Below the pieces are notes generated by a model, which had not been told where the DNA came from, searched no databases, and saw only the letters and a program-made list of their open reading frames with translations. A stretch of DNA of 64,000 bases from contig NZ_KV440949.1 of the NCBI RefSeq assembly GCF_001636315.1, forward strand, positions 269,703-333,702, in the 5' to 3' direction. Positions 15,477-24,251 of this stretch are shown one piece after another. This DNA comes from Neobacillus mesonae (GTDB lineage Bacteria > Bacillota > Bacilli > Bacillales > Cytobacillaceae). A program made the position numbers and the translations under genes. How positions within the stretch are numbered: position 1 is the stretch's first letter; each line of letters begins with the position of its first letter.

Positions 15477-16359
15477 GGTATAACCTCCTTAACACCATAT
15501 CCGAAAACTTTTCCGGATTTTCCAGCACTTCTTGAGGGGTGAAGGTGATGTCTTTTTTTCGATAGATAAATGTTCCAGCTTCCACTTCAGCACGAATACC
15601 ATCGTATTCCTCTCTCGTTATACTGCGGTAACGAAAAATATCACCCTGCTTCGGAAACACAATCGAGTCTTGGAAATCAGGCAAAGTCTGTTCCTTCTGA
15701 TAGATTGGCGCCGGTGCTATCCCATACATTTGATAGCCGCCTGCTCCCTGGACAGGGTAAATAACAGCAAATGCCCCGCCAAAGCCAAAGGTGCGTTCCG
15801 GGGTAAACGTTCTCGGACGCACGTATTTGGGTACTTCGATTTGCTTTTCCTGTCTGACAATCTGGAAGCACCACGGCAGCCCCGGGACAAAGCCAATCAT
15901 CGAGACAATGAAAGGAGAAGCATCAATTGCCTGAATAAATTCTTCCTTGCTGTTGTAACCGTTAATTCTGGCGCTATATTCCAGGTCCGTCGAATCCGGA
16001 TCCTGATGGCGGTCGCGGAACCGCATCACCGCCTCATGTGTCCACGGGTCTTCAAACAACACAGGCACATCCACGATTCGCGAGGAAATTTCAATATCCA
16101 ATCCTTCTATACTGTCTTCAATGACCTTCAATTCACGAATCAACTCATCCGGATGTAAGATGTCAGGATCAACCCGGACCATATAGGACGCATTGGATGG
16201 GCAAATATCAATAATGCCTTCCAGATTCCGTTCCTTCAGCTTTCTTGTAATCGCCATTCCTTTAAAATTTGCCTCTAAACTCATAGCTTCAGACAGCTGG
16301 ACAAACACAAATTCATCCCCGCCATATTCATAGCGGGTAGTTAACGATGAGTTAGTCAA
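15469..16359 (-). CDS. pxpB: 5-oxoprolinase subunit PxpB (carboxyltransferase subdomain 1, KipI family)
   Basis: Partner of PxpC (296 aa, somewhat longer than the ~240-residue KipI). Recognisable segments are MIGFVPGLPW, VPKYVRPRTFTPERTFGFGG and VIYPVQGAGGYQMYGIAPAP, which form the carboxyltransferase-like active-site face; the last two are variants of the GSVGIAG region of the family. Extra length lies at the N-terminus and in the insert around 110-150. It overlaps pxpC by 8 bp and follows xdhC after 66 bp. Divergence from KipI suggests a related lactamase or urea-amidolyase-like role, but the PxpABC set is complete. Confidence 0.87.
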   Translation of the reverse strand: MTNSSLTTRYEYGGDEFVFVQLSEAMSLEANFKGMAITRKLKERNLEGIIDICPSNASYMVRVDPDILHPDELIRELKVIEDSIEGLDIEISSRIVDVPVLFEDPWTHEAVMRFRDRHQDPDSTDLEYSARINGYNSKEEFIQAIDASPFIVSMIGFVPGLPWCFQIVRQEKQIEVPKYVRPRTFTPERTFGFGGAFAVIYPVQGAGGYQMYGIAPAPIYQKEQTLPDFQDSIVFPKQGDIFRYRSITREEYDGIRAEVEAGTFIYRKKDITFTPQEVLENPEKFSDMVLRRLYHD

Positions 16360-16425
16360 TCTCTTTCACCTCTTAAATATATTGATTAGGGATTTCCCTT
16401 TTGAAAGGATACCCTTCAATTCTTA

Positions 16426-17538
16426 TCAACTTGGATTCTCGACTGCCATTTGTAATTTTTTATGAATAAACGGTCGGTTTTTTAAGAATCCGCCTTGATG
16501 TCCGGTGCGAAAAGCAGTAATTTCCGATATAATGCTCAGGCTGATCTCTTCCGGTGTTTCCGCTCCAATATCAAGACCAATCGGGCTGAATAATTTAGTT
16601 AATTGCTTTGGTGAAAAAACAATTTCTTCCTCTTTAAGATGGCTTAAAAGCCTCTGGGTTCTTGTCCTCGGCCCTAAAATCCCGATATACGGGGCATCCG
16701 ATTTTAATGCGAAAGCAAGTGATGCCGCATCACGTTCGAGATGATGATTCATAATCACGATATATGTTTGAGAATCCACGTTAATTTGACTAGAATCTTC
16801 TACAAGAAAATGGGCCGTTGGAAAGCGTTCCTTTGTGTTATAAGCTGGTCTCGAGTCAATCACAGTTGTTTCAAATCCAGTCGTTGTACTGATTCTTGCA
16901 AGCGGAACGGCATCATGCCCGGCACCGAAAATAAGCAACTTGGGCGGCGGCAGATGCACATCAAAGAAGACGATTTCCTCTTTGCTGTTTCTCGTTTCAA
17001 AATGAATGCTTTCGGATTGAGCTGTCTGTCGGGTCAATTTCTGTCGGGCAATCCGCACCACATGATCCCGCAAATATTCGTCAGAAAAGCTTCCAAACAC
17101 GCTCTCTTTTGTGACAAGCAATGGGAGGCAAACGGAATCATCATCCTTAAGAATTTTGCACACCACCATTGCCTCTTGGTTGGCATAATGATCTGCTATC
17201 CGCTGCCATAAATCAGAGGAATCAATCGGCTCCATTAGGATTTCAACCGTTCCCGGGCACCCTAAACCAAGACCCCAGACAAGATCCTCATCCAGTTCAT
17301 ATTTTTTCACGATCGTTTTTCCGGTTCTGTAGATGTATTCGGCACTCGCGGCGACATCTGATTCCAAGCAGCCGCCGGAAATCATCCCATGATAATCACC
17401 AGTCGCTTCAACGATCATTTTGGCTCCTTCTCGCTTGTATGCAGACCCTTGAACAGTTACCACCGTAGCCAAAACCCCAGTATCATGATTTTTTATTTTC
17501 CCGGATAACAACTTGGTTACCTGCTGGTTCGATAGCAT
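16426..17538 (-). CDS. XdhC/CoxI family molybdenum hydroxylase maturation protein
   Basis: Accessory factor that helps insert sulfurated molybdenum cofactor into xanthine-dehydrogenase-family enzymes. The XdhC_CoxI part has LATVVTVQGSAYKREGAKM and ISGGCLESDV. The C-terminal Rossmann part has LLIFGAGHDAVPLAR and ILGPRTRTQRLL. The start is placed at ATG 17538, where the homologous N-terminus begins; an open frame upstream to 17640 adds 34 unrelated residues without a good ribosome binding site. It lies 163 bp downstream of the FAD subunit gene, so it serves the adjacent hydroxylase. Confidence 0.88.
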   Translation of the reverse strand: MLSNQQVTKLLSGKIKNHDTGVLATVVTVQGSAYKREGAKMIVEATGDYHGMISGGCLESDVAASAEYIYRTGKTIVKKYELDEDLVWGLGLGCPGTVEILMEPIDSSDLWQRIADHYANQEAMVVCKILKDDDSVCLPLLVTKESVFGSFSDEYLRDHVVRIARQKLTRQTAQSESIHFETRNSKEEIVFFDVHLPPPKLLIFGAGHDAVPLARISTTTGFETTVIDSRPAYNTKERFPTAHFLVEDSSQINVDSQTYIVIMNHHLERDAASLAFALKSDAPYIGILGPRTRTQRLLSHLKEEEIVFSPKQLTKLFSPIGLDIGAETPEEISLSIISEITAFRTGHQGGFLKNRPFIHKKLQMAVENPS

Positions 17539-17701
17539 GAGATCTAACCTACTTTCTTTATATAAAAATGAAAAAAAGCCTAACCACCATGCCGGAAACA
17601 TTGCTTTTTCTTGGTGATTTGGCTCTTGTTGTTTTTCCATATATTGATTCGCTGATATACGGTGTAAAATTGCTAATATAACTCGTAATTTCAGTAATAC
17701 A

Positions 17702-18559
17702 TTATATTAGTACAGCCCGTAACGCTCGCTCCGTATATACCTGACATAAATGCTTGCGGTATTCACTCGAAGCGAACGTATCTTCGCCCATCTCCGCATC
17801 GTCCGCAGCTAACAATGCCGCCTCTGTAATAATTTCCGGAACTGCCTTTTTCCCTAAAAGAAATTTTTCAACGCTCTCTGCCCGATAAGCACAATCACCC
17901 GATCCGGTTATTCCTATCCGGATGTGGTTTATCGTCCCGTCCACCGTTTTTCTTGCCACTGCGGCTACGCCAACAACAGCATAGCCTGAAGCTGGGTGGA
18001 AATATTTCAAATAAGAGCTTTTCCCTTCCGTCGGCGGGATGGCGAATGAGATTGCGGTGACAAGGCTTGTTTCCGGTAAGGCTGTGATGAATGGTCCAAA
18101 CAAAAACTCCTGAATTGGGATCTTCTCATCTCCATCTTCGCCGGTGATATAAACAAATGCATCTAGTGCCAATGCCAGTGCCGGAAGGTCTGCCGCAGGG
18201 TCGGCATGAGCAATATTTCCGCCGATGGTCCCTTTATTACGGACCTGCAAATCGCCTATCTGCTTGATCGCATCCGCTAAAACTGGAATATGCGTGCTAA
18301 TCAGCGGGTCCTCTAAAGCTTCTGCATAGGTGGTTAAGGCCCCAATAACCAGGCGGCCGCCTTCTTTTTTAACACCCTTCAATTCTTGAATTTTACTAAT
18401 ATCAATTAATGTGCCGGGACTTGTAATACGAAACTTCATTAATGGGACAAGACTGTGTCCGCCTGCAATAATTTTTCCCTCACCCTTACAATTCTTCAAC
18501 AGTTGAATCGCTTCCGGTACCGATGCAGCCCGAACATAATCAAAGTTCGTTGGAATCAT
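17702..18559 (-). CDS. Molybdenum hydroxylase FAD-binding medium subunit (CoxM-like)
   Basis: FAD-binding subunit (285 aa) of a xanthine-dehydrogenase/CO-dehydrogenase-family enzyme; it passes electrons from the iron-sulfur subunit to an acceptor. AGGHSLVPLMKFR (about 32-44) and the RNKGTIGGNIAHADPAAD segment (about 107-124) are the FAD-binding motifs. The C-terminal CO_deh_flav_C domain contains YAVVGVAAVARK. Its ATG overlaps the stop of the large subunit by one base (TAATG), showing translational coupling. The order in transcription is small, large, medium, as in many form II clusters. Confidence 0.94.
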   Translation of the reverse strand: MIPTNFDYVRAASVPEAIQLLKNCKGEGKIIAGGHSLVPLMKFRITSPGTLIDISKIQELKGVKKEGGRLVIGALTTYAEALEDPLISTHIPVLADAIKQIGDLQVRNKGTIGGNIAHADPAADLPALALALDAFVYITGEDGDEKIPIQEFLFGPFITALPETSLVTAISFAIPPTEGKSSYLKYFHPASGYAVVGVAAVARKTVDGTINHIRIGITGSGDCAYRAESVEKFLLGKKAVPEIITEAALLAADDAEMGEDTFASSEYRKHLCQVYTERALRAVLI

Positions 18560-20898
18560 TAGCCCTTCCTCCCATCATGAATCGCTCTCCATACCTTTTC
18601 AGGTGTCAGCGGCATTTCCAAATCCTTTACCCCAAATGGCGCCAATGCATCCATTACAGCATTCACAATGGCGGATGGTGCTGCGGTTGTACCTGTTTCT
18701 CCAACCCCTTTTGCTCCCAGCTGGTTGACAGGACTTGGCGATTCCACAAAGCTTGATTCAAATTTCGGGAAAAACTTCGCCTTTGGCATCGTGTAATCCA
18801 TGAATGTGCCTGATAAAAGCTGGCCTTTATCGGAGTAAACAGACTGCTCCCATAATGCCTGACCGATTCCCTGCGCTAATCCTCCGTGTACCTGTCCTTC
18901 GACGATCATCGGGTTAATAATCCGGCCGACATCGTCCACACTGACATATCGCTTCAATTCCACAACACCTGTGTCTGGGTCCACTTCAACGACACAAATA
19001 TGCGCCCCAAATGGATAGACAAAATCGGGCGGATCAAAGAAGCACTGCCCTTCTAATGCTGGTTCCATTCCATCAGGGAGATTCCACGCATTATTGGCAG
19101 ACCAGGCAATTTCTTTAAACGTTCGATGCTTCTCCGGCTGTCCTTTAACAGAAAAGACCCCATCGCTAAAGTCAAGATCATCAACAGTGACTTCCAATTC
19201 ATGCGCCGCGATCAGCTTTGCCTTTTCTACAATGCGGTCCGCCGCAATCGCCAATGCCCCGCCGGCGACCGGCGTTGTCCGTGACCCGTACGTTCCCCAG
19301 CCCATGGAAATCATCAGCGTATCCCCGCTGACAAGCTCTATATCTTCAACTGGGATGCCAAACTTTTCGGCGACCACTTGGGCAAATGTTGTGCCTTCAC
19401 CCTGACCGTGCGGGGAAGCCCCAGTAAATACCGTCACCTTGCCGCTTGGGTGCACCCGTATGGTGCTGTTTTCCCATAAACCGCCGCCAAATCCAATTGC
19501 TCCGGCAACCTTCGATGGACCTAGACCGCAAAGTTCTACATAGGTTGAGATGCCAATTCCTAACAGCCGGCCATTGTTCCGTGCATCTTCCTGTTCTTTT
19601 CGTAAAGCAGCATAATCAATGGTCTCTAAAGCTTTGGCTAGCGTACCGTGATAATCGCCACTGTCATAGTTACAGCCCATGGCATTCGTATAAGGCACTT
19701 TTGCCACGAGGTTTTTCTTACGGACCTCGATCGGATCCATACCGATTTTATCTGCATACAAATTGATGATTCTTTCAATCTGAAATGAGGCTTCCGGCTT
19801 TCCAGCACCCCGATATGCATCCGTCGGAGTGGTATTTGTATAGACCCCGATGGTTTCCGCCGCCGCATGAGGGATATCATAAGCCCCGGTAATCATTAAT
19901 CCAAAATCGATGGTAGGAACGCCGGCACCCATTGTAGATAAATAGGCTCCAAGATTGGCAATGTTTTTTGCCCGGACTGCGAGAATTTTTCCATCCTTTG
20001 TTCCAGCAAGTTCTGTTGTAATCACTTGGTCGCGGGCATGACTTGTCGCCAGAAAATGCTCCTGGCGGTCCTCGATCCATTTAACCGGCTGGTTTAATTC
20101 CATTGCCGCGAGAGCGACTACAGCTTCCTCTGTATAGACCGCAATTTTCGCTCCAAAGCCACCACCCATATCGGGAGCAATAATCCGCAATTTTGTTTCC
20201 GGCACCCCAAGCGCATCGGCGTACGTCATCCGGTGAATATGGGGATTTTGCGTGGTGCACCAAATGGTTAAATCACCGCTGCCAGGATTATACTGGGCAA
20301 CTGCTCCCCTTGTTTCCATCGGATTCGCGATTACGCGCTGCTCTACAAGACGCTGATTAACCACCACCTCGGCATTTGCAAAAACTTCTTCAGGAACCTC
20401 CCCCGCTTTCCAGGTAAAGGCGATGTTTTGGGGAACATCTTCATAAATAATGGGGGCTGATTCCGCCAGTGCTGCTTCTTGATGGACAACAGCCGGAAGC
20501 TCTTCATACTCCACTTCAATCAGGTCCAAAGCATCCCTCGCAACATAACGTGACTCGGCAATGACCATCGCTACTGCTTCGCCGGCATAGTTTACTTTAT
20601 CAACCGCAAGCGGGACACGATCCTTCGGGATTAAATCACAGCCCGGTACTAGCCAAATCGAACGAATTGGCTTGATCTTATCTTGAACATCCTTTCCTGT
20701 ATACACGGCAACAACGCCGGGATGATTTAACGCTTGATCGGTATTGATCGTTTTAATTTTCGCATGTGCCAGGCCGCTTCGCTTCATTGCAGCAAAGAGC
20801 ATTCCCGGCAATTTGATGTCATCGGTAAATTGGCCATGTCCGGTAATAAGCTTAGGGTCTTCCTTTCTTTTAATTGGCTTGCCTAAAACTTTGGCCAT
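18559..20898 (-). CDS. Molybdenum hydroxylase large subunit (xanthine dehydrogenase family, CoxL form II-like)
   Basis: Molybdopterin-binding catalytic subunit (779 aa). The active-site loop is AYRGAGK (361-367), the form II type. Genuine CO dehydrogenases carry AYRCSFR, so CO oxidation is not supported. The catalytic Glu is E734 in GVGETGTTAAPS, and the cofactor segment PDMGGGFGAK (242-251) is present. It would hydroxylate an aldehyde or N-heterocycle carbon using water. It is coupled to both neighbours by one-base TAATG overlaps and accompanied by CoxG and XdhC, so a mature hydroxylase is made from this cluster. Downstream PxpABC suggests a lactam- or heterocycle-type substrate (inference). 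Confidence 0.95.
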   Translation of the reverse strand: MAKVLGKPIKRKEDPKLITGHGQFTDDIKLPGMLFAAMKRSGLAHAKIKTINTDQALNHPGVVAVYTGKDVQDKIKPIRSIWLVPGCDLIPKDRVPLAVDKVNYAGEAVAMVIAESRYVARDALDLIEVEYEELPAVVHQEAALAESAPIIYEDVPQNIAFTWKAGEVPEEVFANAEVVVNQRLVEQRVIANPMETRGAVAQYNPGSGDLTIWCTTQNPHIHRMTYADALGVPETKLRIIAPDMGGGFGAKIAVYTEEAVVALAAMELNQPVKWIEDRQEHFLATSHARDQVITTELAGTKDGKILAVRAKNIANLGAYLSTMGAGVPTIDFGLMITGAYDIPHAAAETIGVYTNTTPTDAYRGAGKPEASFQIERIINLYADKIGMDPIEVRKKNLVAKVPYTNAMGCNYDSGDYHGTLAKALETIDYAALRKEQEDARNNGRLLGIGISTYVELCGLGPSKVAGAIGFGGGLWENSTIRVHPSGKVTVFTGASPHGQGEGTTFAQVVAEKFGIPVEDIELVSGDTLMISMGWGTYGSRTTPVAGGALAIAADRIVEKAKLIAAHELEVTVDDLDFSDGVFSVKGQPEKHRTFKEIAWSANNAWNLPDGMEPALEGQCFFDPPDFVYPFGAHICVVEVDPDTGVVELKRYVSVDDVGRIINPMIVEGQVHGGLAQGIGQALWEQSVYSDKGQLLSGTFMDYTMPKAKFFPKFESSFVESPSPVNQLGAKGVGETGTTAAPSAIVNAVMDALAPFGVKDLEMPLTPEKVWRAIHDGRKG

Positions 20899-21428
20899 TA
20901 TACATCCCCTCCTGCTGTCACATTTTCAAGTGAAGATGTCTGCTTTTGCTGCTCCCGGATCAATTCTGCGGCATGCTGTACGGCTTCCACAATGAATTGA
21001 TATCCGGTGCAGCGGCAAATGACACCATCAAGCGCATCGCGGATCTCTTCCTCTGTCGGATTTACATTTTCCTGTAATAAACCCGCTGCCGCCATCATCA
21101 CCCCAGGTGTACAAAAACCGCATTGCAGCCCGTGTTTTTCCCAAAATCCCTGCTGGACAGGGTGCAGTTCTTCCTTTGATCCTAAACCCTCAACGGTTGT
21201 AATTTCTGCCCCGTCCGCCTGAAGGGCCAAAACCGTACACGATTTCACCGCTCTTCCGTCCAACATGACTGTACAGGCACCGCATTGGCTTGTATCGCAG
21301 CCAATATGCGTTCCAGTTAAATTGAACTCATCACGTAAAAGGTGGGCAAGCAAAAGACGCGGTTCGACCTCCGCGGATTTTTCCTTGCCATTTACCTTCA
21401 CCTGAACAGGATATTTTTTCCCCACCAA
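20898..21428 (-). CDS. Molybdenum hydroxylase (2Fe-2S) small subunit (CoxS-like)
   Basis: Electron-transfer subunit (176 aa) with two [2Fe-2S] clusters. The plant-ferredoxin-type cluster uses Cys 44, 49, 52 and 64 (CDTSQCGAC). The second uses Cys 103, 106, 138 and 140 (CGFC and CRCTGYQ). It is exported only as part of the complex; no signal peptide is seen. It starts 11 bp after coxG-like and overlaps the large-subunit start by one base. The C-terminal 20 residues are polar and variable. Confidence 0.95.
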   Translation of the reverse strand: MVGKKYPVQVKVNGKEKSAEVEPRLLLAHLLRDEFNLTGTHIGCDTSQCGACTVMLDGRAVKSCTVLALQADGAEITTVEGLGSKEELHPVQQGFWEKHGLQCGFCTPGVMMAAAGLLQENVNPTEEEIRDALDGVICRCTGYQFIVEAVQHAAELIREQQKQTSSLENVTAGGDV

Positions 21429-21439
21429 AGAAAGCCCCC

Positions 21440-21892
21440 TTATACTCGATTCATTTCCTTTATCATTTCTTTTTCAGCAGCTTTGAAGAATTGGCTTAAG
21501 ATAATTTTAGCGACACCCCCCATTACGCGCTGACCAACAGAAGCTAATACACCTGTTACCTGGACATCTGCCACACACGTAACTTGCGCACCATCTCCCG
21601 CCTCTTTAATGAACATGTCTGCGGTCGCATCAACATCCCCAGGTTTCCCTTTCCCTCTTACAATCAGCCTGTAGGAAGACGGCGGAATTTGATTCGTTTG
21701 CTTAACCTCCGTCGTAAACAAGCCTTTGATCGGCCCAACATTCAGACCCATTTCTGCCAGATACACCCCATCCGACCGTTCTTCAAAGGATTGACAGCCT
21801 GGAAGCGCACTTCTGAGGACTTGAGAATCCTGTATGTACTTCCAAACCACTTCTCTCGGTAATTTAAAAGAATACTTATGCTCGATTTTCAA
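21440..21892 (-). CDS. CoxG-like SRPBCC protein
   Basis: A 150-residue START/SRPBCC-fold protein of the CO dehydrogenase subunit G family. The N-terminal SFKLPREVVWKYIQDSQVLRSALPGC motif and the C-terminal GVLASVGQRVMGGVAKIIL segment fit the family; the latter often forms a membrane-contact helix. It is thought to help assembly or membrane attachment of molybdenum hydroxylases. It is the first gene of the minus-strand run with small, large and medium subunits. The region upstream carries an AAAACC-N6-GGTTTT palindrome and a cre-like site. Confidence 0.9.
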   Translation of the reverse strand: MKIEHKYSFKLPREVVWKYIQDSQVLRSALPGCQSFEERSDGVYLAEMGLNVGPIKGLFTTEVKQTNQIPPSSYRLIVRGKGKPGDVDATADMFIKEAGDGAQVTCVADVQVTGVLASVGQRVMGGVAKIILSQFFKAAEKEMIKEMNRV

Positions 21893-21922
21893 AATTTCCC
21901 CTCCTGCTAATTAATGGAACTA

Positions 21923-21940
21923 AAAACCGTAACTGGTTTT
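21923..21940. promoter_or_regulatory. Palindrome upstream of the molybdenum hydroxylase operon
   Basis: AAAACCGTAACTGGTTTT has perfect 6-bp arms around six bases and lies 31-48 bp before the coxG-like ATG, where a repressor operator would be expected. No regulator gene is adjacent, and the binding protein is unknown. Confidence 0.4.
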
Positions 21941-21983
21941 GTACACTTATCCTATCTTTACTAAATCTTTCAGCCTATTATTA

Positions 21984-21997
21984 CTAACACGTTTACA
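21984..21997 (-). promoter_or_regulatory. cre-like site upstream of the molybdenum hydroxylase operon
   Basis: On the minus strand TGTAAACGTGTTAG matches the left half of the CcpA operator consensus perfectly and the right half poorly. It would fit carbon catabolite control of a catabolic operon, but the match is partial. Confidence 0.3.
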
Positions 21998-22105
21998 AAT
22001 TATAAAGATTTTTTCTGAAGGTAAGATATACTTTAGGTAAGCAGTAAAGAAGTCAGTTTTTTACCTATTATTTTTTTCTAGTTAATAAGTAAAGAAGGAG
22101 ATTAT

Positions 22106-23047
22106 ATGGCTAAAAAGAAAAAAAGTGTAAAAAAACATTGGGAGAGTTCCTTAGAATTTATTCCATTACATAAACAATTGGCTTTTTTACGAGAGAATAA
22201 ACGGAAAATCAAGGCGGATCAGGAACTCTATTACAATGAAAGGCAAAATCAGATTGATGTAAAACAGTATTATCAATCTGTGACAGCTGTAAATGCTACT
22301 GGAATTGAATTATTTTATGAATATAGTAGTCTGCTAGAAAAAACGCATAAAAATCCAATTCCCTATTTTATCAGTAAAGATTTGTATTTATATACATGGG
22401 TGGATCTTTATCCAGATGGGGCGGTTAAAAGTATTTATTCGGGAGAGAGAAAAAATCCTGAAACCTTAATTATTCAAGATTTTGCAATGATTAATCAAAA
22501 ATACGAAGACTTTCAACATTATCTGGAAGAGATTGAACGAAAGGAATTTGATTTATTAAAGCAATTAAAGGCATGTGAACGAAGGTTAAAACTAAATACG
22601 GAGCACATTGTCCCACAGTCCTGGTTTAGCGGTATTGAACCGATGAAGGGAGATTTACATCACCTGTTTGTTTGTGACCCCGAGTGCAATATTGTCCGCT
22701 CTAATTTTCCTTATGAGGATTTTCTTTTTTACCAGCCTGAATCTCCGGATGAACCCATTGATAATCACTGCGGATTGGCTGCTGAAGGCAAATTTGAACC
22801 GGAGTTTGGGAAAGGAGCGGCGGCAAGAGCAATGCTATACTTTATCATGCGGTATCCGAGGGCAATAAAGAAAGTGTATCTAATGCAAATTGATGTTTCC
22901 TTACTTATACGCTGGCATCGGGAGTTTCCTATCAGCTTATATGAAAAGCATCGCAATCAAGCAATCTATCGGATTCAGGGAAATCGCAATCCGTTTATTG
23001 ATGTACCTGCTATAACCGAAATTATAGATTTTCCCTTCCGTAAGTAA
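22106..23047 (+). CDS. Endonuclease I family (EndA/NucM/Bsn-like) protein
   Basis: A 313-residue protein whose central NTEHIVPQSWF segment (about 167-177), with a following GDLHHLFVCDPECNIVRSN, carries the His-metal nuclease signature of the endonuclease I family. The ARAMLYFIMRYP helix downstream is also typical. Unlike secreted relatives it has no signal peptide; the N-terminus is instead very basic (MAKKKKSVKK), which could aid nucleic acid binding. A GAAGGAG ribosome binding site precedes the ATG. It is a single gene closed by a strong terminator, and its function in the cell is not evident. Confidence 0.85.
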   Translation: MAKKKKSVKKHWESSLEFIPLHKQLAFLRENKRKIKADQELYYNERQNQIDVKQYYQSVTAVNATGIELFYEYSSLLEKTHKNPIPYFISKDLYLYTWVDLYPDGAVKSIYSGERKNPETLIIQDFAMINQKYEDFQHYLEEIERKEFDLLKQLKACERRLKLNTEHIVPQSWFSGIEPMKGDLHHLFVCDPECNIVRSNFPYEDFLFYQPESPDEPIDNHCGLAAEGKFEPEFGKGAAARAMLYFIMRYPRAIKKVYLMQIDVSLLIRWHREFPISLYEKHRNQAIYRIQGNRNPFIDVPAITEIIDFPFRK

Positions 23048-23089
23048 TGGCGCACTATGAATAATTTCATAGTGCGCCAATTTTTTTTT
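23048..23089 (+). terminator. Intrinsic terminator after the endonuclease gene
   Basis: TGGCGCACTATGA and TCATAGTGCGCCA form a 13-bp stem with a six-base loop, followed within two bases by nine T residues. It lies between convergent genes. Confidence 0.95.
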
Positions 23090-23093
23090 CCGT

Positions 23094-24068
23094 TTAAGCT
23101 GTTCCAAGATGGACTCCTAGCTCCTTCAAATATTGCCGGTATGCGATACTAACACGGTCACATACAAGTGAGAGTTCAATTTGTAAATCAAGCGGCAGTT
23201 CCTCTGGCTTCTGATTCTCAACGACCGGTTTATCTTGAGCGAAAATCGCATCTTGGTAAGCAATGACTTCTTCATCCGTGTTATCCGTATGATAGCTGAA
23301 GGACATGATGCCATAAGCAATCGATTTGTTTTCATCTACCGGACGAATAGTTAATAATATCGTAAAATATTGGTCTTTTTCTTTATCCTTTTTCGTAAAA
23401 CGCACCGTAAAAGGACGCAGGATTTCATACGTATAGTAAACATATTTCGCTTCTCCAGAACCATCAGGATCCGGCTGGAAGATTGGTATTTCATCGGAAT
23501 AGATTCGGCCATCCTCCCAATTCATATGATAATCGGCAATTTCCCGGTGGCTGTTTGTCCCTAATGAACCCTCATGAACAATTGCCAGGTGACCCACATC
23601 CAAGAAATTTTCAACAATTCTTGGCGGCTTGGCGTTTACTTCCTGCGGTCCCCAGATAATATTACGATAGTCTTCCGCTTCAAATTCAGGATAAGAGAAC
23701 ATTTCAGGCTCGTTACCTGCTAGATTTACCCAAATGAAACCGTACTTTTCCATGCAGGCAAATTTATAAGCCTTCGCTTTTTTGGGAATGGCTCGTCCCT
23801 CAGGCAGCTGTGGAATCGAAACACATTCACCGTTCGTGTTATACTCCCAGGCATGGTAGGGACAAACAAGGCAATCATTTTTTACCTCTCCTAGTGATAG
23901 GGCAGCCCCTCTGTGAATACATAAATCCCTAAATGCATGGACCCCTTCGCTCGTTCTGAAAAGAACAATTCTTTCCCCCATTAGCATCACCTGCACCGGC
24001 TTTTCGCCTACTTCACTTGCCGGACAGGCGACCAGCCAATCTTCTAATAACACTTTATCTTCAATCAT
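23094..24068 (-). CDS. Rieske [2Fe-2S] non-heme iron oxygenase, alpha-subunit type
   Basis: A 324-residue oxygenase. The Rieske cluster ligands are Cys50/His52 in CIHRG and Cys69/His72 in CPYHAW. The mononuclear iron site is D156-x2-H159-x4-H164 in NFLDVGHLAIVH, with a later Asp expected near 303. Such enzymes hydroxylate rings or remove O- or N-methyl groups, using a reductase partner that is not encoded nearby. It is a single minus-strand gene divergent from a nucleobase permease, and the two share a promoter region with an inverted PurBox-like pair. N-demethylation or ring hydroxylation of a purine- or hydantoin-like compound is possible but unproven. Confidence 0.9.
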   Translation of the reverse strand: MIEDKVLLEDWLVACPASEVGEKPVQVMLMGERIVLFRTSEGVHAFRDLCIHRGAALSLGEVKNDCLVCPYHAWEYNTNGECVSIPQLPEGRAIPKKAKAYKFACMEKYGFIWVNLAGNEPEMFSYPEFEAEDYRNIIWGPQEVNAKPPRIVENFLDVGHLAIVHEGSLGTNSHREIADYHMNWEDGRIYSDEIPIFQPDPDGSGEAKYVYYTYEILRPFTVRFTKKDKEKDQYFTILLTIRPVDENKSIAYGIMSFSYHTDNTDEEVIAYQDAIFAQDKPVVENQKPEELPLDLQIELSLVCDRVSIAYRQYLKELGVHLGTA

Positions 24069-24138
24069 GCAATGTACGCCTCCTAATCTTATCTTCCTTC
24101 ATTTTATTTATCTATGATAGAAAGGTCAACTCCATTTA

Positions 24139-24172
24139 CGAATATAATTTTATTTTTTTAAAATAATATTCG
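24139..24172. promoter_or_regulatory. Inverted PurBox-like pair between Rieske and permease genes
   Basis: CGAATAT-A-ATTTTA and its near-perfect complement (one mismatch) form a 34-bp inverted repeat. The outer flanks read TTTACGAATA on the plus strand and AAAACCGAATA on the minus strand. These resemble the CCGAAC-centred PurBox bound by Bacillus PurR, with C replaced by T. It overlaps the region just upstream of the permease -35. An AT-rich terminator-like hairpin is the alternative reading. Confidence 0.4.
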
Positions 24173-24179
24173 GTTTTTA

Positions 24180-24208
24180 TGTACATTTCTTTCATTTTCA
24201 ATTATAAT
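24180..24208 (+). promoter_or_regulatory. Probable sigma-A promoter of the permease gene
   Basis: A perfect TATAAT (24203-24208) lies 17 bp after TGTACA (24180-24185), a weak -35. It is about 45 bp upstream of the preferred TTG start. Confidence 0.5.
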
Positions 24209-24251
24209 CCTAGTGAAAATATCTAAAATGCGAACGAAGGGGATGCGGAGC

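Noticed and set aside
15532..16158. 208-residue plus-strand frame
   Set aside because: It is antisense to pxpB, whose coding is firmly supported; no ribosome binding site or family match.
14499..16359. KipI/KipA sporulation inhibitor pair rather than oxoprolinase
   Set aside because: PxpA is present and neighbours are catabolic genes, so the enzymatic role is preferred; a side role cannot be excluded.
18559..20898. Aerobic CO dehydrogenase large subunit
   Set aside because: The active-site loop is AYRGAGK (form II), not AYRCSFR, so the gene is called a general molybdenum hydroxylase.
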